From contig CM043697.1 in the NCBI GenBank assembly GCA_023935145.1, forward strand, positions 48,527,001-48,591,000: 64,000 nucleotides of DNA. Reading direction: 5' to 3'. Positions 11,353-23,400 of this stretch are shown here, piece by piece. Every line of letters starts with the position of its first letter. The stretch's first letter is position 1. The position numbers and the translations under genes are program-made. The notes beneath the pieces were generated by a model. That model had not been told where the DNA came from. It ran no database searches and saw only the letters and a list, made by a program, of their open reading frames with translations. Origin of the DNA: Bretschneidera sinensis. Taxonomy: Eukaryota; Streptophyta; Magnoliopsida; Brassicales; Akaniaceae.

Positions 11353-12629
11353 TGTTGTGAGTTTTAAATTACTCGCAAGCGCACGAGTCGTTTGCAGTAT
11401 AGTGTTGTGCAAGTGCGAGGTCGAATCCACAGGGAATTGCGTTGTGAAAATATAATTTTTAATCTAAATTAACTCTATCTTAACCTAGTTCCGAATTTTG
11501 AATGATAATTTGCAAAATAAATTAAAACTAAATTTAATTGATTTAAAATCTAATAATAAAAAGCACTAAGGTTTCCGAATCCACCCCACCGAAGTTAAGC
11601 ATACATGTTCTAAAAATATAGCCTATCAAAACATTCAATGAATCCAACTATAAGACAAAAAACAAAGAATATCCCAACTAAACCAAAAGCACCCGATGTA
11701 TCCGCTCTTAACAAATCACAAAGGGAATCCAATTTAATCGAAAAGCATTCAATGTATCCATCAGATGAAACACAAAGAAAATCCAACAGACAATTTAAAC
11801 TCAATCAATTATAAGATTAACTCAAATAATTGACAGAACATTTATACTAAAAATTGTCAGATTTGTACAAGCAAATCTGAACTACTACGCCAAACAACGG
11901 CGGGGCTTCATCTTCAACTTTAGCTGAAGAGTCTAGCCACTCATAACTATAAAACAAGTGCTAAACATTTAAACTAAAACAACTGAATATAAAGAAATAA
12001 ATAAACAACTTTACATGGGAGAAATTCCACTCGCTGACGGGCGGCGCTTCCCCTCGTGGTAGCAATGCCTTCGGGATCCACCAGAATACTAGCGGACGTC
12101 CACCGGTAAACACCAAAGTGGCTCAGGAATTGTACACTGAATGATGAAGTGGAGTGGGTCTTATATAGGCAAATACCACAAGTGGAATGTGTTTCCAATC
12201 CGATGTGGGATGTGGGATATAGAAATGTGTTTCCAACCAATGTGGGATGTTGGATTTAAGTCTTCACATGCCCTTCAAAACTTCTGTTCACGCTGAAATC
12301 CCGCACAGCCCGCACAGCCTGACCTTTGTCTACTAAAACGGCCATAATTTTCTGTAGAAAAATCATTTTTACTAGCCGTAAAATTCTCCAGAAAATAGAC
12401 TTCTGGATCTTTCTAAGAATATATGGCTCATATCCTGGTTCTTCTTGAATCAATACAGTTTAATTTTCAAAGATGATTGATCTGTTCGGGCAATTCTGGC
12501 AATTTTAGTGAAACTCCTTTCCCAGTGCTTGTAAACCTGAAAAACAACGAAAACAACTCAAAGTAACAAATTCCTAAGCTAACAAATGTAAATTAGAGGG
12601 CCAAAATATGCAATATTTCGCACTCATCA
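11353..12629 (-). repeat. 5' LTR of A1 (family A)
   Basis: 1277 bp, TGTTGTGAG...CACTCATCA on the plus strand. About 17 substitutions and no visible length change against the 3' LTR. Carries the same promoter as its partner. Confidence 0.93.
12160..12211 (-). promoter_or_regulatory. snRNA-type promoter in A1 5' LTR: USE, 33 bp, TATA
   Basis: Minus strand: ATCCCACATCG at 12211-12201, 33 bp, TATATAAG at 12167-12160. This copy would drive the element RNA, with transcription running toward lower coordinates. Confidence 0.65.
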
Positions 12630-12634
12630 AACTT

Positions 12635-13130
12635 ACAGGCCAACTCTTCCCAAGTATGGATCGAAACTATAGGCAACGAATTGTACCACAGTTTAGCATT
12701 ATCTTTTAATGAAAAAGGGAAAAGAATTAACCTGATTCCCTCTTAGTTTAGGCCCTGGATGTGCTGGAACTTGCATAGATCAAGGAATTCTCAAAGGTGC
12801 AAGTGTGGATCCTCAGCAGGTGTACCCCTAAAGTGAGTCAATGCACTGAGTATCTACAGAAATATGTAATAATTGCCTTCCACCACTGGTTGATAAGCAA
12901 TGTATGATGGCTGGTTGATGTTCTGTGGGATGAAGGATTGCTTCATAGGTCTTTGCTCAGGTGGTTGTTGGTTTTCTAGCTGTTCCATTGGTGCTTCTCC
13001 CTCGAATTCTTCTTCGTTCTCCTCAAAGTTGTTTCTCTGCCTCTGTTGAATGGTCCACTCAATCTCTATGTCGAGTGGAATGATGGTAGGGTTCTTAGAT
13101 CGAAGCCCTTGCCTGAATCAGCTGGAAGAC
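12635..13130 (-). pseudogene. D1 gag N-terminal part
   Basis: Minus-strand capsid-type gag remnant upstream of the A1 insertion. Recognisable segments are EIEWTIQQRQRN, FRGTPAEDPHLHL, EFLDLCKFQHIQGL, LILFPFSLKDNAKLWYNSLP and TWEELA. The pattern LFPFSLKD.A..W is typical of Athila/Tat-type gag. Several in-frame stops (for example after YYIF and after HLHL) make it non-functional. It continues at 7012 on the other side of A1. Confidence 0.8.
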
Positions 13131-13246
13131 TTTGGTGCAGCAGCTTCAATACTGCTGCTCGAGTAATCTCTGGACTATTTGTGCTCGAGCGCACCAAGAA
13201 CAGCGCTCGATTGCAATGTGAAGTGTGTACTGTGCTCAATCACACC
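13131..13246 (-). other. D1 leader with GCTCGAGCG-type words
   Basis: Untranslated leader between gag and the B3 insertion. It has CTCGAG, GCTCGAGCGCACC and GCTCGATTGCA words like those in the D1 LTR (15765-15905). Continues at 14586. Confidence 0.5.
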
Positions 13247-14585
13247 TAATTACCCCCAAAGAGTAACGCAATAGTTGTAGTACAGCTTTGGGGTGTCGAT
13301 TCCACAGGGAAAGAAGATAACTACAAGAGAAGGTGTGAACCTTAACACAGACGATAAAGATTAAGTGAGAGAATAAAGTATTGTGTGAAAATTATGTAGA
13401 TAATATAATGGAGGCAACCAGGGTCCGGGAATCCTCCCTAGGTTTGTTGCCTTATTCCAATCTCAATTCAGTTGTCTTTATCTCAATTGCAAGTTTCACA
13501 TCCCAAACAAGCAATCGGTAAATATTCAATTAAGTACATATATAAACCCTAATGTAATTGTTATGAAATATTTTTTACTTTCAAGCACACATGACCTAAC
13601 TTATAGATTATCAAGAAACGACAATATATCATGATGAAAATACTATAGTAATGGACAAATTTATAAGAGAAATCTACCAGACTCAATCACACCTCAACAA
13701 CATCACATAAGAAGAGCATGACTAGACTTATATAGGGGAGAAAGATGCAATCACCAGATTAAGGGGAAATCTTCTAATTAAATTGAAAAGTAAATCATAA
13801 TAATGTTTAACAATAAATCCATATTACAACTGAACTAATAAAGAAATTAAAGAACAACAAAACTTAGGGATTCATCCTTTCGCCTTGCTTGGAGATTAGT
13901 CGGCCATGGGGGAGAGTGTGGCAGCCTCCCTTGAGTTTTTCGGCCTTTTATCTATTTTATTGCATGCCTAATTACAAACCCTAAGTGGTCTATTTATAGT
14001 GTACAAGGCCTAAGGGTGTTTTAGGGTTTGAACAAATCATTAAAGACCCAATTAGTGTCTAACTCAGAGATCAGGGTCTGTGCGCGTGCTGCACCTTGGA
14101 CTTAGTCGCGCTGCACCTTGGCTTTTGTCAAGTTTCTTGTGTGTGCGGTGGGGTGTGCCTCAGCCCTTCAAGGTGCACCTCAGCTTAATCCAATGTGTGC
14201 CTCAGCCCTTCAAGGTGCACCTCAGCTGATTCAAGGTGCACCTTGACCTGTTGGATCTTTGAGGCTTCTTTTGGGCTTCTTTCTGAGGGGTGCGCCCCAG
14301 CTCTTCCCAGGGTGCACCTTGACCTGATTGGTAAAGATCTTCTTTGTTTTATCTTTCCACAGCCATGGCTCCACTTTGGTATGCATGGAATCATCTTGCT
14401 TCAAGCACCGAATGCTTTTTCCATCTTTTTTAACTCAAGATACCTGAAAATGCGAGAAATAAGTTAAATGTTCCAAGAATACCACTTTAGAGTTGTTAAC
14501 GAATAAAAAATGCAATTAAAACCTAAATCAACCCTAAAGTGCTAACAAATAAGTATGATTAAGATGCATTTTATGGCTCTTATCA
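13247..14585 (-). repeat. B3: solo LTR, family B
   Basis: Plus strand TAATTACCCCCAAAGAG...GGCTCTTATCA, 1339 bp, flanked by ACACC (13242-13246) and GCACC (14586-14590), a 5-bp TSD with one change. No internal sequence is attached: both sides are D1 leader. It carries a GGTGCACCT-type word array (about 14070-14330) upstream of its TATA box. Confidence 0.88.
13976..14029 (-). promoter_or_regulatory. B3 LTR core promoter with inverted telo-boxes
   Basis: AAACCCTAA (13976-13984), TATTTATA (13991-13998, TATAAATA in sense) and TTAGGGTTT (14021-14029): the same arrangement as in the B1 LTR. Confidence 0.6.
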
Positions 14586-14750
14586 GCACCTTAGCCTACA
14601 CTCGATCGCAAGAACAGAATTTGCTCTGCTGCAGACCTGAAACAGAAAACGAAAAGAATGAATAAATTTGATTTTTGATCCAATAGAACAGAATAAAATA
14701 AAATAAAATAAAACTAACGAAAATAATTCCAAAAGGAAATTTAGTGCAAT
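14586..14750 (-). other. D1 leader, 5' part
   Basis: Sequence between the primer site and the B3 insertion, with one CTCGATCGCA word near 14600 and an A-rich stretch with four AAAAT-type repeats near 14690-14715. No gene. Confidence 0.5.
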
Positions 14751-14767
14751 CCCCGGCAACGACACCA
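14751..14767 (-). promoter_or_regulatory. Primer binding site of D1 (tRNA-Asp type)
   Basis: CCCCGGCAACGACACCA on the plus strand, two changes from the tRNA-Asp 3' end, 6 bp from the LTR start at 14774. Confidence 0.85.
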
Positions 14768-14773
14768 AAAACT

Positions 14774-16066
14774 TGTTATGCGTTTATCTACCTAAATAAA
14801 TAAGCAAATAACCAAACTTGTTTTACTTGCAAGTGCACAAGGTCTATAGTAGCATAGTGTGCAAGTACGAGATCATTTCCACAAAGATTGGTGAATTTTG
14901 ATTTAGAATTAATTTCACAAAGTAAAAATAGATAGAAATATTTATTGGATTTAGATAACAATGATAAAGACATAGGGACTTGATATCCACCACTAATCAT
15001 GCTACCCCAACAAAACAGTATGCCAATGTTCTCTACTCATGCTATGAATACCTAATTGTTGTCAACCTTAGGGCTTGGTCCACTCCTTAGGCTATTAATT
15101 TCCCTAAGCAACGAGTTAGGCATGGTGTATACTCTAACTCTTTTCTCTCTTAAGGGATTCAGCATGGTGTATACTGAGTTGTTCCATAAGAGAGCATAGG
15201 ACTGTGAAAATCGACAACCACACGGGACCTAGGGCTTGGTCCACTCCCGGTTTCCCATGTTGATTAACCCAAGAATTTGGTGTGGAAATCTTTTGTTACT
15301 ATTGTTGAACCCAGGACTCGGTCATTCAAATTGATTCAACTAACTAATCCATACATGCATACGTTGATCAGAGACACACATATGAGGAATTTAAATAAAA
15401 ACAGGCATTAATCAAATTAAGAATCACAACATAAATATTGCAAAGGCGCCAATACTGAATTATTGGTTAAATATAATTAGGGCTTCAACCAAGCCCTTAC
15501 TATAAGTTTAGTTACACATAATAAAATAAAGGAAAGAAGAAACCCGAGAGAGCTTTATTGAAGAGTCATCAATTTTTTTGTAGAATCCCCTCTGGCCTCT
15601 GGCCTCCCGACCTAAAACTAAAACTAAAAAGGAGATACTGTTTCTATGTTTTACAAGTCTATTTATAGGGTTCTAAGGACACTTGGAAACCCTAATTTCC
15701 AAAACAGGTCTCTAGCCCTACTTTCCAAAATAAGAACTGTTATTTTGATGTTTTACTGATGCGTGTGCGCTCGATCGCATGAGTTTGTGCTCGAGCGAAA
15801 GGTTGCACTCGATCCTTCTCCTTGTGCGCACGAGTGCTTGTGTGCTCGATCGTACCAAGCACTGCGCTTGATCGCACCAAGCACTGCGCTCGATCGTACT
15901 CTTCTGTAGATCCCAATTCCAGTTTTGCTCTTTGAGTTCCAAAATGCTTCATTTTTTCCAAAAACCTATAAAAAAACACATAAAACACAAAAAGGAAGTA
16001 AAATGGAATAAAATACACAAACTGAGAGTTTAACAAATGTAAATTAAGGAGCTTAAGCTCCTATCA
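14774..16066 (-). repeat. 5' LTR of D1 (family D)
   Basis: Plus strand TGTTATGCGTTTATC...GCTCCTATCA, 1293 bp. It has the TATA complement CTATTTATAGGG near 15658, a telo-box near 15686, and a word array with CTCGATCGCA, GCTCGAGCG and GATCGTACC (15765-15905) upstream of TATA. Body sequence is on its left; CHR integrase is on its right. Confidence 0.85.
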
Positions 16067-17700
16067 TATTTAAGCTCCTATTAGTTCTTGTATAAAAGTC
16101 CAATCTTCCTTAATTTCTATAGCTTGGCTCGAAATATTATCAGATTCATCATGTAAGCACTTTCACAAAAGTGAAAAGTGGAATATGTTATGTCACTGTT
16201 TCAACTCTCGAGGCAAATCCAAGCTATTCACAACTAACCCAACTTTCTCAATAGCCTCATAGGGTCTCACCTACCTCAGACTTAATTTTCATTTCCTTTT
16301 TACCCTCAACACACCTTTCCATGGAGATATTTTAAATGCACCCCTACTTGAAACTCAAGAGGTCTTTTTCCATTATTAGCATAACTATTCGGTCTACTCT
16401 ATGCTATTTTAAGGTTCTCTTTAACCAGTTTGATCCTCTCAGTTGTTAACTCAATAATTTATGGTCCAATTATATTTCTCTTTCCCACTTCTTCCCAACA
16501 TATAGGAGTTCTACACCTTCTACTATACAATGCCTCACACGGTGCCATTCCAATACTAGATTGATGTTGATTATTATAAGCAAATTCAATCAATGGTAAG
16601 TAAGCATCCTAATTTACTGAGAAACTCATCACATTTGCCCTCAACATATCTTCTAGTACTATAATAATCCTTTCTGTCTACTCATTTATTTGAGGATGAA
16701 AAGTTATATGAAATTGTAACTGTGTCCTCGTGGCATTCTTAAAGCCTCTCCAAAACCAAGATGTAAATCTAGCATTTCTCTTTGACACTATGCCCAATGG
16801 TACTCCATGCAACCTCACAATCTCATCTACATACAAGTCAGCCAACTTTTTAGGACTCCAATTAATTTTAATTGGAAGAAATTGAGATAACTTAGAAAGT
16901 TTATCTACTATCTCTTACACTGCATCGTGACCTCTATGGGTATGGAAAAATCCAGAAATAAAATTCATGCTCACATTCTCCCATGGCCATTTAGGCATTA
17001 GAAAAGGCTGTAGTAAGCTTGTTGAATGTCTATTCTCAAACTTCACTTACAGATAAATCAAACATTTAGAAATGTATTCAGCTACATCCATCTTCAATCC
17101 TGACCACCAAAAATTCTATCTCAATCCCCTATACATCTTATTATTATTCGGTTGCAACGAATATACATCATCATATGCCTCTCTCTATATCTCCTTTATC
17201 AACTCCCCATCATTGCGAACACAAATTCTATGTTCTAAGACTAGAATACCATCATTTCTAATTTTTGAACTCATATTACATTCTACTAAGCATTTCCTTC
17301 TTAATCTTTTCTATCTCTTCATTTCTACCTTGCATCTCTAACAAGCATTCTACTGTGGATGACTATACAACCATGTTTGCTAGCAATGATCCACTATCAC
17401 TAATATTCAACTTCCTTCTTATTTTTTTTAAATCTATCATCAATTTCACATCATGACTCTCAATAGCAGTTAATCTTCTTGTAGATTATCAACTCAATAC
17501 ATATGTTACCACATTCTCGTTTCCTCGATGATAGTGAATTTATACAATCATAGTCACGAATCAACTCCATCCACCCTCTCTGTCTCAAATTCAACTCTCT
17601 CTGGGTAGGCAAGTATGTCAAACTCTTATGATTAGTGAATATCCCACAAGTGGCTCCAGATAGATGATGTTTCCAATTCTTTAAAGCAAACACTATGGTA
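16067..17700 (-). pseudogene. CHR integrase and RNase H C-terminus remnant
   Basis: Heavily mutated minus-strand coding sequence. The 17461-17700 part is the RNase H end: [42 protein letters not shown]. Further left are integrase segments, the best being LSLRLVRPYEAIEKVG and LDLPRELK with HNIFHFSLL near 16080-16300, the typical chromovirus end region after the DDE core. Many stops and frameshifts leave no usable frame longer than about 100 codons. No chromodomain is visible before D1 cuts the sequence at 16066. Confidence 0.7.
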
Positions 17701-18509
17701 GCCAATGTTGTGAGTTTTAAATTACTCGTAAGTGCACGAGTCATTTGCAATATAGCGTTGTGCAAGTGCGAGGTTGAATCCACAAGGAATTGCGATGTGA
17801 AAATATAAATTTATCTAAACTAATTTTATCTTAACCTAGTTTCGAGTTTTGTATTATATGTTGCAAAATAAATAAAAGCTAAACTAAATTGATTTTAAAA
17901 ACTAATAAAAAGACTAAGGTTTCTGAATCCACCCCGCCAAAGTTAAGCATATATCTCAATGTTCTAAAGATAGCCTATCAAAAAATTCCATGAATCCAAC
18001 TTAAGACAAAAAAACAACAAATATCCCAATTAAACCAAAAGTATCCAATGTATCTACTTTTAACAAATCACAAAGGAAATCGAATTTAATCAAAAACAAT
18101 TTGATGTATCCATCAAATGAAACACAAGGAATATCTAACAGAACAATTTAAACACAATCAATCATAAGATTCTACTCAAATAATTGACATAACATTTATA
18201 CTAAAAACATCAGAATTGTATAAACAAAACTGAAACTAACATGCCAAACAACGGCAGGGCTTCATCTTCAACCTTAGTTGAAGATTCTAGCCACTCATAG
18301 TTATGAAACTACAGTTCATAATAAAAGTGCTACACATTTAACTAAAAAGAAATAAATTTCTTTACATGGGAGAAATTCCACTCGCTGTTGGGTGGCACTT
18401 CCCCTCGTGGTAGCAAAGCCTTCGGGATCCACCAGAATGCCAGCAGATATCCACCAGTTAACACCAAATAGCTTAGGATTTGCACCCCGAATGATGAAGT
18501 CAGATGGTG

Positions 18510-18561
18510 TTTATATAGGGGGAGTCTCGAAGCACTGTAGGTTTCAGATTCGATGTGGGAT
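18510..18561 (-). promoter_or_regulatory. snRNA-type promoter in A2 3' LTR: USE, 33 bp, TATA
   Basis: Minus strand ATCCCACATCG (18561-18551), 33 bp, TATATAAA (18517-18510). A second near-USE copy (ATCCCACATCA) lies at about 18702-18712, beyond the word array. Confidence 0.65.
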
Positions 18562-18567
18562 ACTAGC

Positions 18568-18800
18568 CCGAGTGCACTCGATCGTAGAATGGTGTGATCG
18601 ATCGCATGTGCACTCGATCGCATGTCTTGTGCGCACGATCGCATGTGCACTCGATCGCATGTCTGTTACGATCGATCGCAGATGCACTGAACTGTAAATA
18701 TTTTGATGTGGGATGTTGACCATGCACTCGTTCGTAGGAAGGTGCACTCGAGCGCAGATGCACTCGATCGCATATCTCGTGTGATCGATCGCATTATGCA
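18568..18800 (-). repeat. CGATCGCA word array in A2 3' LTR
   Basis: About ten copies of words such as CTCGATCGCATG, GATCGATCGCA and GCGCACGATCGCATG, spaced 15-30 bp, mostly palindromic around CGATCG. Lies just upstream of the USE and TATA in transcription direction. The overlapping short ORFs rich in Ile-Asp-His-Thr-Arg and Cys-Asp-Arg are by-products. Confidence 0.75.
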
Positions 18801-19555
18801 TCCTTTTTGCTCTTGAAGCTTAATATCTCCATAAATGCCTCATTTTCTCCACAAACCTATAAAAATACACAAAACACAAAAAAGACCTAAAATAAAGTGA
18901 AATAATACAAATTAAGAACCTAACAAATATAAATTAAAGGGCTTAAATATGCAATATTTAAGACTCATCAAATACCCCCAAACTTATATTTTGCTAGTCC
19001 CTTAGCAAAACAAAATAAAAACTAAATGAAAAACAAAGAACATAAAGATAAGTTCATCACTCATGTTATCCAAAAATTTAAGGAGCACACACCACCATGA
19101 TATTCATTCATGAGCAAACTTAAAAAGAAAAACTCATCTTCGCAATGAATAGAAATGTTAAAATCTAATTACTTACAAAAGGCAGGTTAAGGCATCACAA
19201 GTCTGACACTGTGTAAAGTGAATTAGCATATAAAAATGAAGCTTCCAAATAACTCCAATGTGTAAGGTCTCCATGTCTCAAGATTCACCAAATTTCCCAT
19301 CAGAATGAACGAACATGGCATAGTTTTTATTTTCTTCTTTTCTCTTTTTTTTTAATTTTTATTTTTATATATAAGGCTCTGCTATGTTTAATTCTCTTAA
19401 GCTTTCTAATTGACTCATGTAGCGAGTGTTGAGTCAATGACTCCCAAACCAGATGGTTTTAGGGTATTAGGTGTAAAGACACCCCTAAGGACTTACTAAC
19501 TCGAGTAAAAAAGGCTACGAAACTAAACTGACCTTAATGCTACCAAACAAAATTT

Positions 19556-19715
19556 TCACCTTTTGACGTGAACACTCATTGCTTACTGAGGCAAGAGGTC
19601 CAGTTACTCAGCGGAAAATTTTGCAATGATCATTATAAATAAAATTCCCACCTTTTGACGTGAACACTCACTGCTTACTGAGGCAAGAGGTCCAGTTACT
19701 CAGTGGAAAGTTTAT
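19556..19715. repeat. Tandem duplication in A2 3' region
   Basis: A segment containing CACCTTTTGACGTGAACACT and GAGGCAAGAGGTCCAGTTAC occurs at about 19556-19620 and again at about 19648-19712, period about 92 bp. A1 has it once (about 8850-8910). Confidence 0.8.
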
Positions 19716-19734
19716 TGATGATGATCATTAGTAG

Positions 19735-19736
<2 letters not shown>

Positions 19737-19795
<59 letters not shown>
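19737..19795. repeat. (AT)n microsatellite
   Basis: Nearly pure alternating TA for close to 60 bp with a single GT interruption near the right end. Confidence 0.95.
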
Positions 19796-19796
<1 letters not shown>

Positions 19797-20287
19797 TTTA
19801 TGCTTTTCTATGCCTAAGGGTTTATCCAACAAGTCATCCAGTTTCAGTTAAGACAAGGAAACGTACACATTAAAATCACATGTTATACCTCACACAATTT
19901 GTGCTAATGTGCTCGTGTTAGATTAGATCAAACATGTGAATTCTCAAATGCCTAAAGTAAGTAACTAAATTTTAAAACTTTATCACTAGATCATGTGTTC
20001 AAAATTTTAAGCTCACCTATGACATCACATCACAGAAAATGTTTAGATCAACCAAAATTTCAAAATAACATGAGCATGCATTTACCTTCTCTTTTTTTAT
20101 ATATGAAGAAAAACAACAACAAATTAGGACAAAGTGTGTGTAATGTGTCTCACATACCCCCAAACTTAAATTACACATTGACCCCATTGTGTGAATAATA
20201 TGGAAAGAGCTGACCTGGGATATGGAGAACTATCTGGACTGGTACGGCTCGTAGCATACCCCCAAACTTGAACTGAAGTACGCATAG

Positions 20288-20429
20288 TCCCTGAAAAATA
20301 AATACAGGAAAACAAAAAATATTAAAAGCACACATTAATCATAAATATGTAAAAAAAAAAACCAAACAGAAAAGATAGGCTGTGGGGTGCCTCCTATGAG
20401 CGCAAAGTTTAAAGTCTTCAGTCAGACTC
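20288..20429 (-). promoter_or_regulatory. Conserved GGGAGGC motif plus splice-acceptor-like site (A2)
   Basis: Minus strand: motif with GGAGGCACCCCACAG core at about 20380-20429, just downstream of the integrase stop. TATTTTTCAG/GGAC follows with CAG at 20293-20291, about 88 nt on. Same order and spacing as in A1. Confidence 0.6.
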
Positions 20430-20459
20430 CCTTTAGTAGACGACACTCAATCAGAGTAA

Positions 20460-23400
20460 CTAGGATCCTCCAATAATATCGTCTCTATGTCCAGACTCCT
20501 CAACTCCAAATGGCTTTAGCCTTTGTCCATTTACCTTAAAAGTGTTACCATTCTTGGGATCCTCAATCTCGATGGCCCCATGAGGAAAAACTGACCGAAT
20601 AATAAATGGGCTTGTACAACGAGATTTGAGCTTGCCTCGAAAAAGATGCAAGCGTGAATTGTAAAGAAGAACTTTTTGACCGGACTCAAAAGCTCATCTC
20701 AAAATGTGTTGGTCATGAGTCTTATTCATTTGTGCCTTATAAGACCGTGCACAATCGTATGCATCATTCCGTAGCTCCTCTAATTCATTTAGTTGGAGCT
20801 TCCTTTGTGTGCCAGCCTTCGAAAGATTGAAGTTCAACTGCTTGATAGCCCAATAGGCTCTATGCTCTAATTCAACCGGAAGGTGACATGCCTTTTCATA
20901 CACAATACGATAGGGAGACATGCCAATTGGCGTCTTGAAGGCTGTCCGATATGCCCACAGTGCTTCAGTCAATCGCAGAGACCAATCCTTTCTACTAGGG
21001 TTCACAGTTTTCTCTAAAATGTGTTTGATCTCGCGATTAGAAATTTCCACTTGTCCACTCATCTGCTGGTGATATGGGGTGGCAACCTTGTGTGTGATGA
21101 AATACTTCTTCATCAACTGCTCAAAAATCCGGTTGCAAAAGTGCTTACCTCCATCACTTATGATTGCTTGAGGCGTACCAAATCGAGCAAAAATAGTGTC
21201 CTTTAAAAACTGGACTACAACTCTGTGGTCATTGGTCTTGCACGCAACGGCCTCCACCCACTTGGACAGATAGTCCACAGCAACTAGAATGTACAAGTTG
21301 CCGAAGGAGTTTGGGAACGGTCCTATAAAATCAATACCCCGCACGTAAAAAATCTTAACAATCAAAATAGGGTTGAGGGGCATCATATTCCTCCTAGAAA
21401 GACTCCCTAGCTTTTGGCAATGCTCACAAGATACACAGTAGGTATGAGAGTCTCAGAACATGGTAGGTCAATAAAATCCACACTGCAAAATCTTTCCAGC
21501 AGTCTTTTTAGCACTGAAATGGCCTCCACAAGCATAATCATGACAAAAGGCGATGACATTAGATTGGTCATGCTCAAGAATACACCTTCTGATGATCTGA
21601 TCAGGACAATACTTAAACAGATAAGGATCATCCCAGAAAAAATGTTTTACCATGGCTAAAAACTTTGATTTATCTTGTCTTCCCCAACGCAAAGGCATGT
21701 GTCCGGTGACAAGATAGTTCACTATATCAGCAAACCGTGGAGCAGGATTTTGAGCAATGAGCGTTAACTGCTCATTAGGAAAGGTCTCAGAAATGGGAGT
21801 GACGGCCTCAGTGAAATCCACAATCAATCTAGATAAATGGTCCGCCACCACATTTTTAGAACCTTTCTTATCCTGAATCTCGATGTCGAACTCTTGAAGT
21901 AGCAAGATCCATCGAATAAGATGAGATTTAGCATCTTTTTTAGAGAAAAGATACTTCAAGGCTGCATGATCCGAGTAGATAATGACCTTAGATCCTAACA
22001 AGTAGGATCTGAACTTGTCTACTGCAAAAACGACTGCTAACAACTCCTTCTCAGTGGTAGAGTAATTAAGTTGTGCGTCATTTAGAGTTCAACTTTCATA
22101 ATAGATAACATGGGGAAGTTTATCAACATGCTACCCCAAAACAACTCCAACAGCATAATCTGATGCGTCACACATAATCTCAAAAGGCACACCCCAGTTG
22201 AGTGGCTGAATAATGGGTGTGGACATCAGAATCTTCTTCAGATCCCCAAATGCTTTCTTATAGTCCTCATCAAATATAAATGGGGCATCCTTTTGTAATA
22301 ACTGACACAAGGGCCTGGTGATTTTGCTGAAATTCTGGATAAATCACCTATAGAAACCTGCATGGCCCAGAAAAGATCGAACTTCCTTCACTGTACGTAG
22401 GGGTGGAAGGTTGGAAATCAGGTCCACCTTTGCTTTGTCAACCTCAATCCCCTGATGAGATACGACATGCCCCAGTACAATGCCTTACTTAACCATAAAA
22501 TGGCACTTCTCCCAATTAAGCACTAGGTTCTTCTCCTTGCACCGCACTAAAACCAAAACGAGACGGTGCAGGCACTCTTCAAAGGTTGAACCGAAGACGG
22601 AGAAGTCATCCATGAAAATCTCTAAGAACCGCTCTACCATGTCAGAGAATATACTGACCATGCATCGTTGAAAAGTAGCAGGTGTATTGCATAACCCAAA
22701 GGGCATGCGACGATAGGCGAATGTCCTAAAAGGGCAGGTAAACGTCGTCTTCTCCTGATCTTCAGGGTCCACAGGGACATGGTTATATCCAGAATAACCA
22801 TCCAAAAAATAATAATACTCGTGCCCAGCCAAACACTCCATCATCTGATCAATAAATGGCAGTGGAAAGTGATCATTCCTTGTGGCAACGTTCAGCTTAC
22901 GGTAGTCTATACACACTCTTCACCCTGACTGAACATGAGTTAGCACCAACTCGTCGTCCTTATTCTTTACTACCATCAATCCCGCTCGCTTGGGCACGAC
23001 ATGAATCGGGCTCACCCACTTACTATCAGAGATGGGATAAATGATTCCTGCATCTAACAGCTTAATTATTTTTGCCCTCACAACCTCTTGCATAGCTGGG
23101 TTGAGCCTTCTTTGTGGCTCCCTCGATGGCTTGACATTCTCCTCCAAATGTATCTTGTATATCACCACCGAGGGGCTGATTCCCTTGATATCCTCAGTAG
23201 TCCAACCGATAGCTTCCTTGTGCTCTCTTAGAACATCTAATAATTTCTCCTCTTGAGCCTCACCCAAATCGGAAGCTATAATCGTAGGCAAACAATCGGC
23301 TGGACCTACGAACTTATACTTAAGATTATCCGGTAAAGGCTTAAGTTCCTTCTTGAGGGGTTCAAGTGCTGTAGTTTCCTCTGTCTCATTGCTTTTTTGA

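Larger units (their letters stand above)
7018..12629 (-). mobile_element. A1: young internally deleted Athila-like element
   Basis: Complete minus-strand element inserted in D1 gag with TSD AACTT (7013-7017 and 12630-12634). Both LTRs are 1277 bp and differ at only about 17 positions by my count. The body keeps a rearranged gag/linker ORF, the first part of RT, and the 3' region. The gag capsid N-terminus, protease, most of RT, RNase H and integrase are gone. It is the closest relative of A2 (17706-28851), which has the missing genes. Near-identical LTRs show that the deleted form itself transposed recently. Confidence 0.9.
4661..16066 (-). mobile_element. D1: pol-less Athila-like element split by A1, B2 and B3
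   Basis: Reads right to left: 5' LTR 14774-16066, primer site 14751-14767, leader and gag start (14586-14750, 12635-13246), then after the A1 insertion the rest of gag, protease and tail (4960-7012), and a 3' region (4661-4959). Gag is continuous across A1: residues WEELA before and CKFLRKFF after join exactly at TSD AACTT. No RT, RNase H or integrase follows protease. The 3' LTR must be left of the window. D1 itself interrupts the end of CHR integrase; expected TSD TATTT at 16067-16071. Confidence 0.75.
17706..18970 (-). repeat. 3' LTR of A2 (family A)
   Basis: 1265 bp, TGTTGTGAG...AGACTCATCA on the plus strand, followed by the polypurine-tract complement AATACCCCCAAACTT at 18971-18985. Confidence 0.92.
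18971..20287 (-). other. A2 3' non-coding region
   Basis: Holds the LTR-adjacent polypurine-tract-like site (18971-18985) and two further copies (20153-20167, 20255-20269). Also has a tandem-duplicated unit (about 19556-19715) and an (AT)n tract (about 19737-19795). No gene. Confidence 0.6.

Noticed and set aside
18568..18800. Regularly spaced short repeats that could suggest a CRISPR array
   Set aside because: Plant LTR context, repeats of 10-15 bp with uneven spacers, and no cas genes.
18342..18801. Overlapping short ORFs on both strands (also 28241-28769 and 15718-16036) giving Arg/Cys/His/Asp-rich peptides
   Set aside because: They are translations of the CGATCGCA word arrays in LTRs; no domain, and the frame is preserved only because the words repeat.
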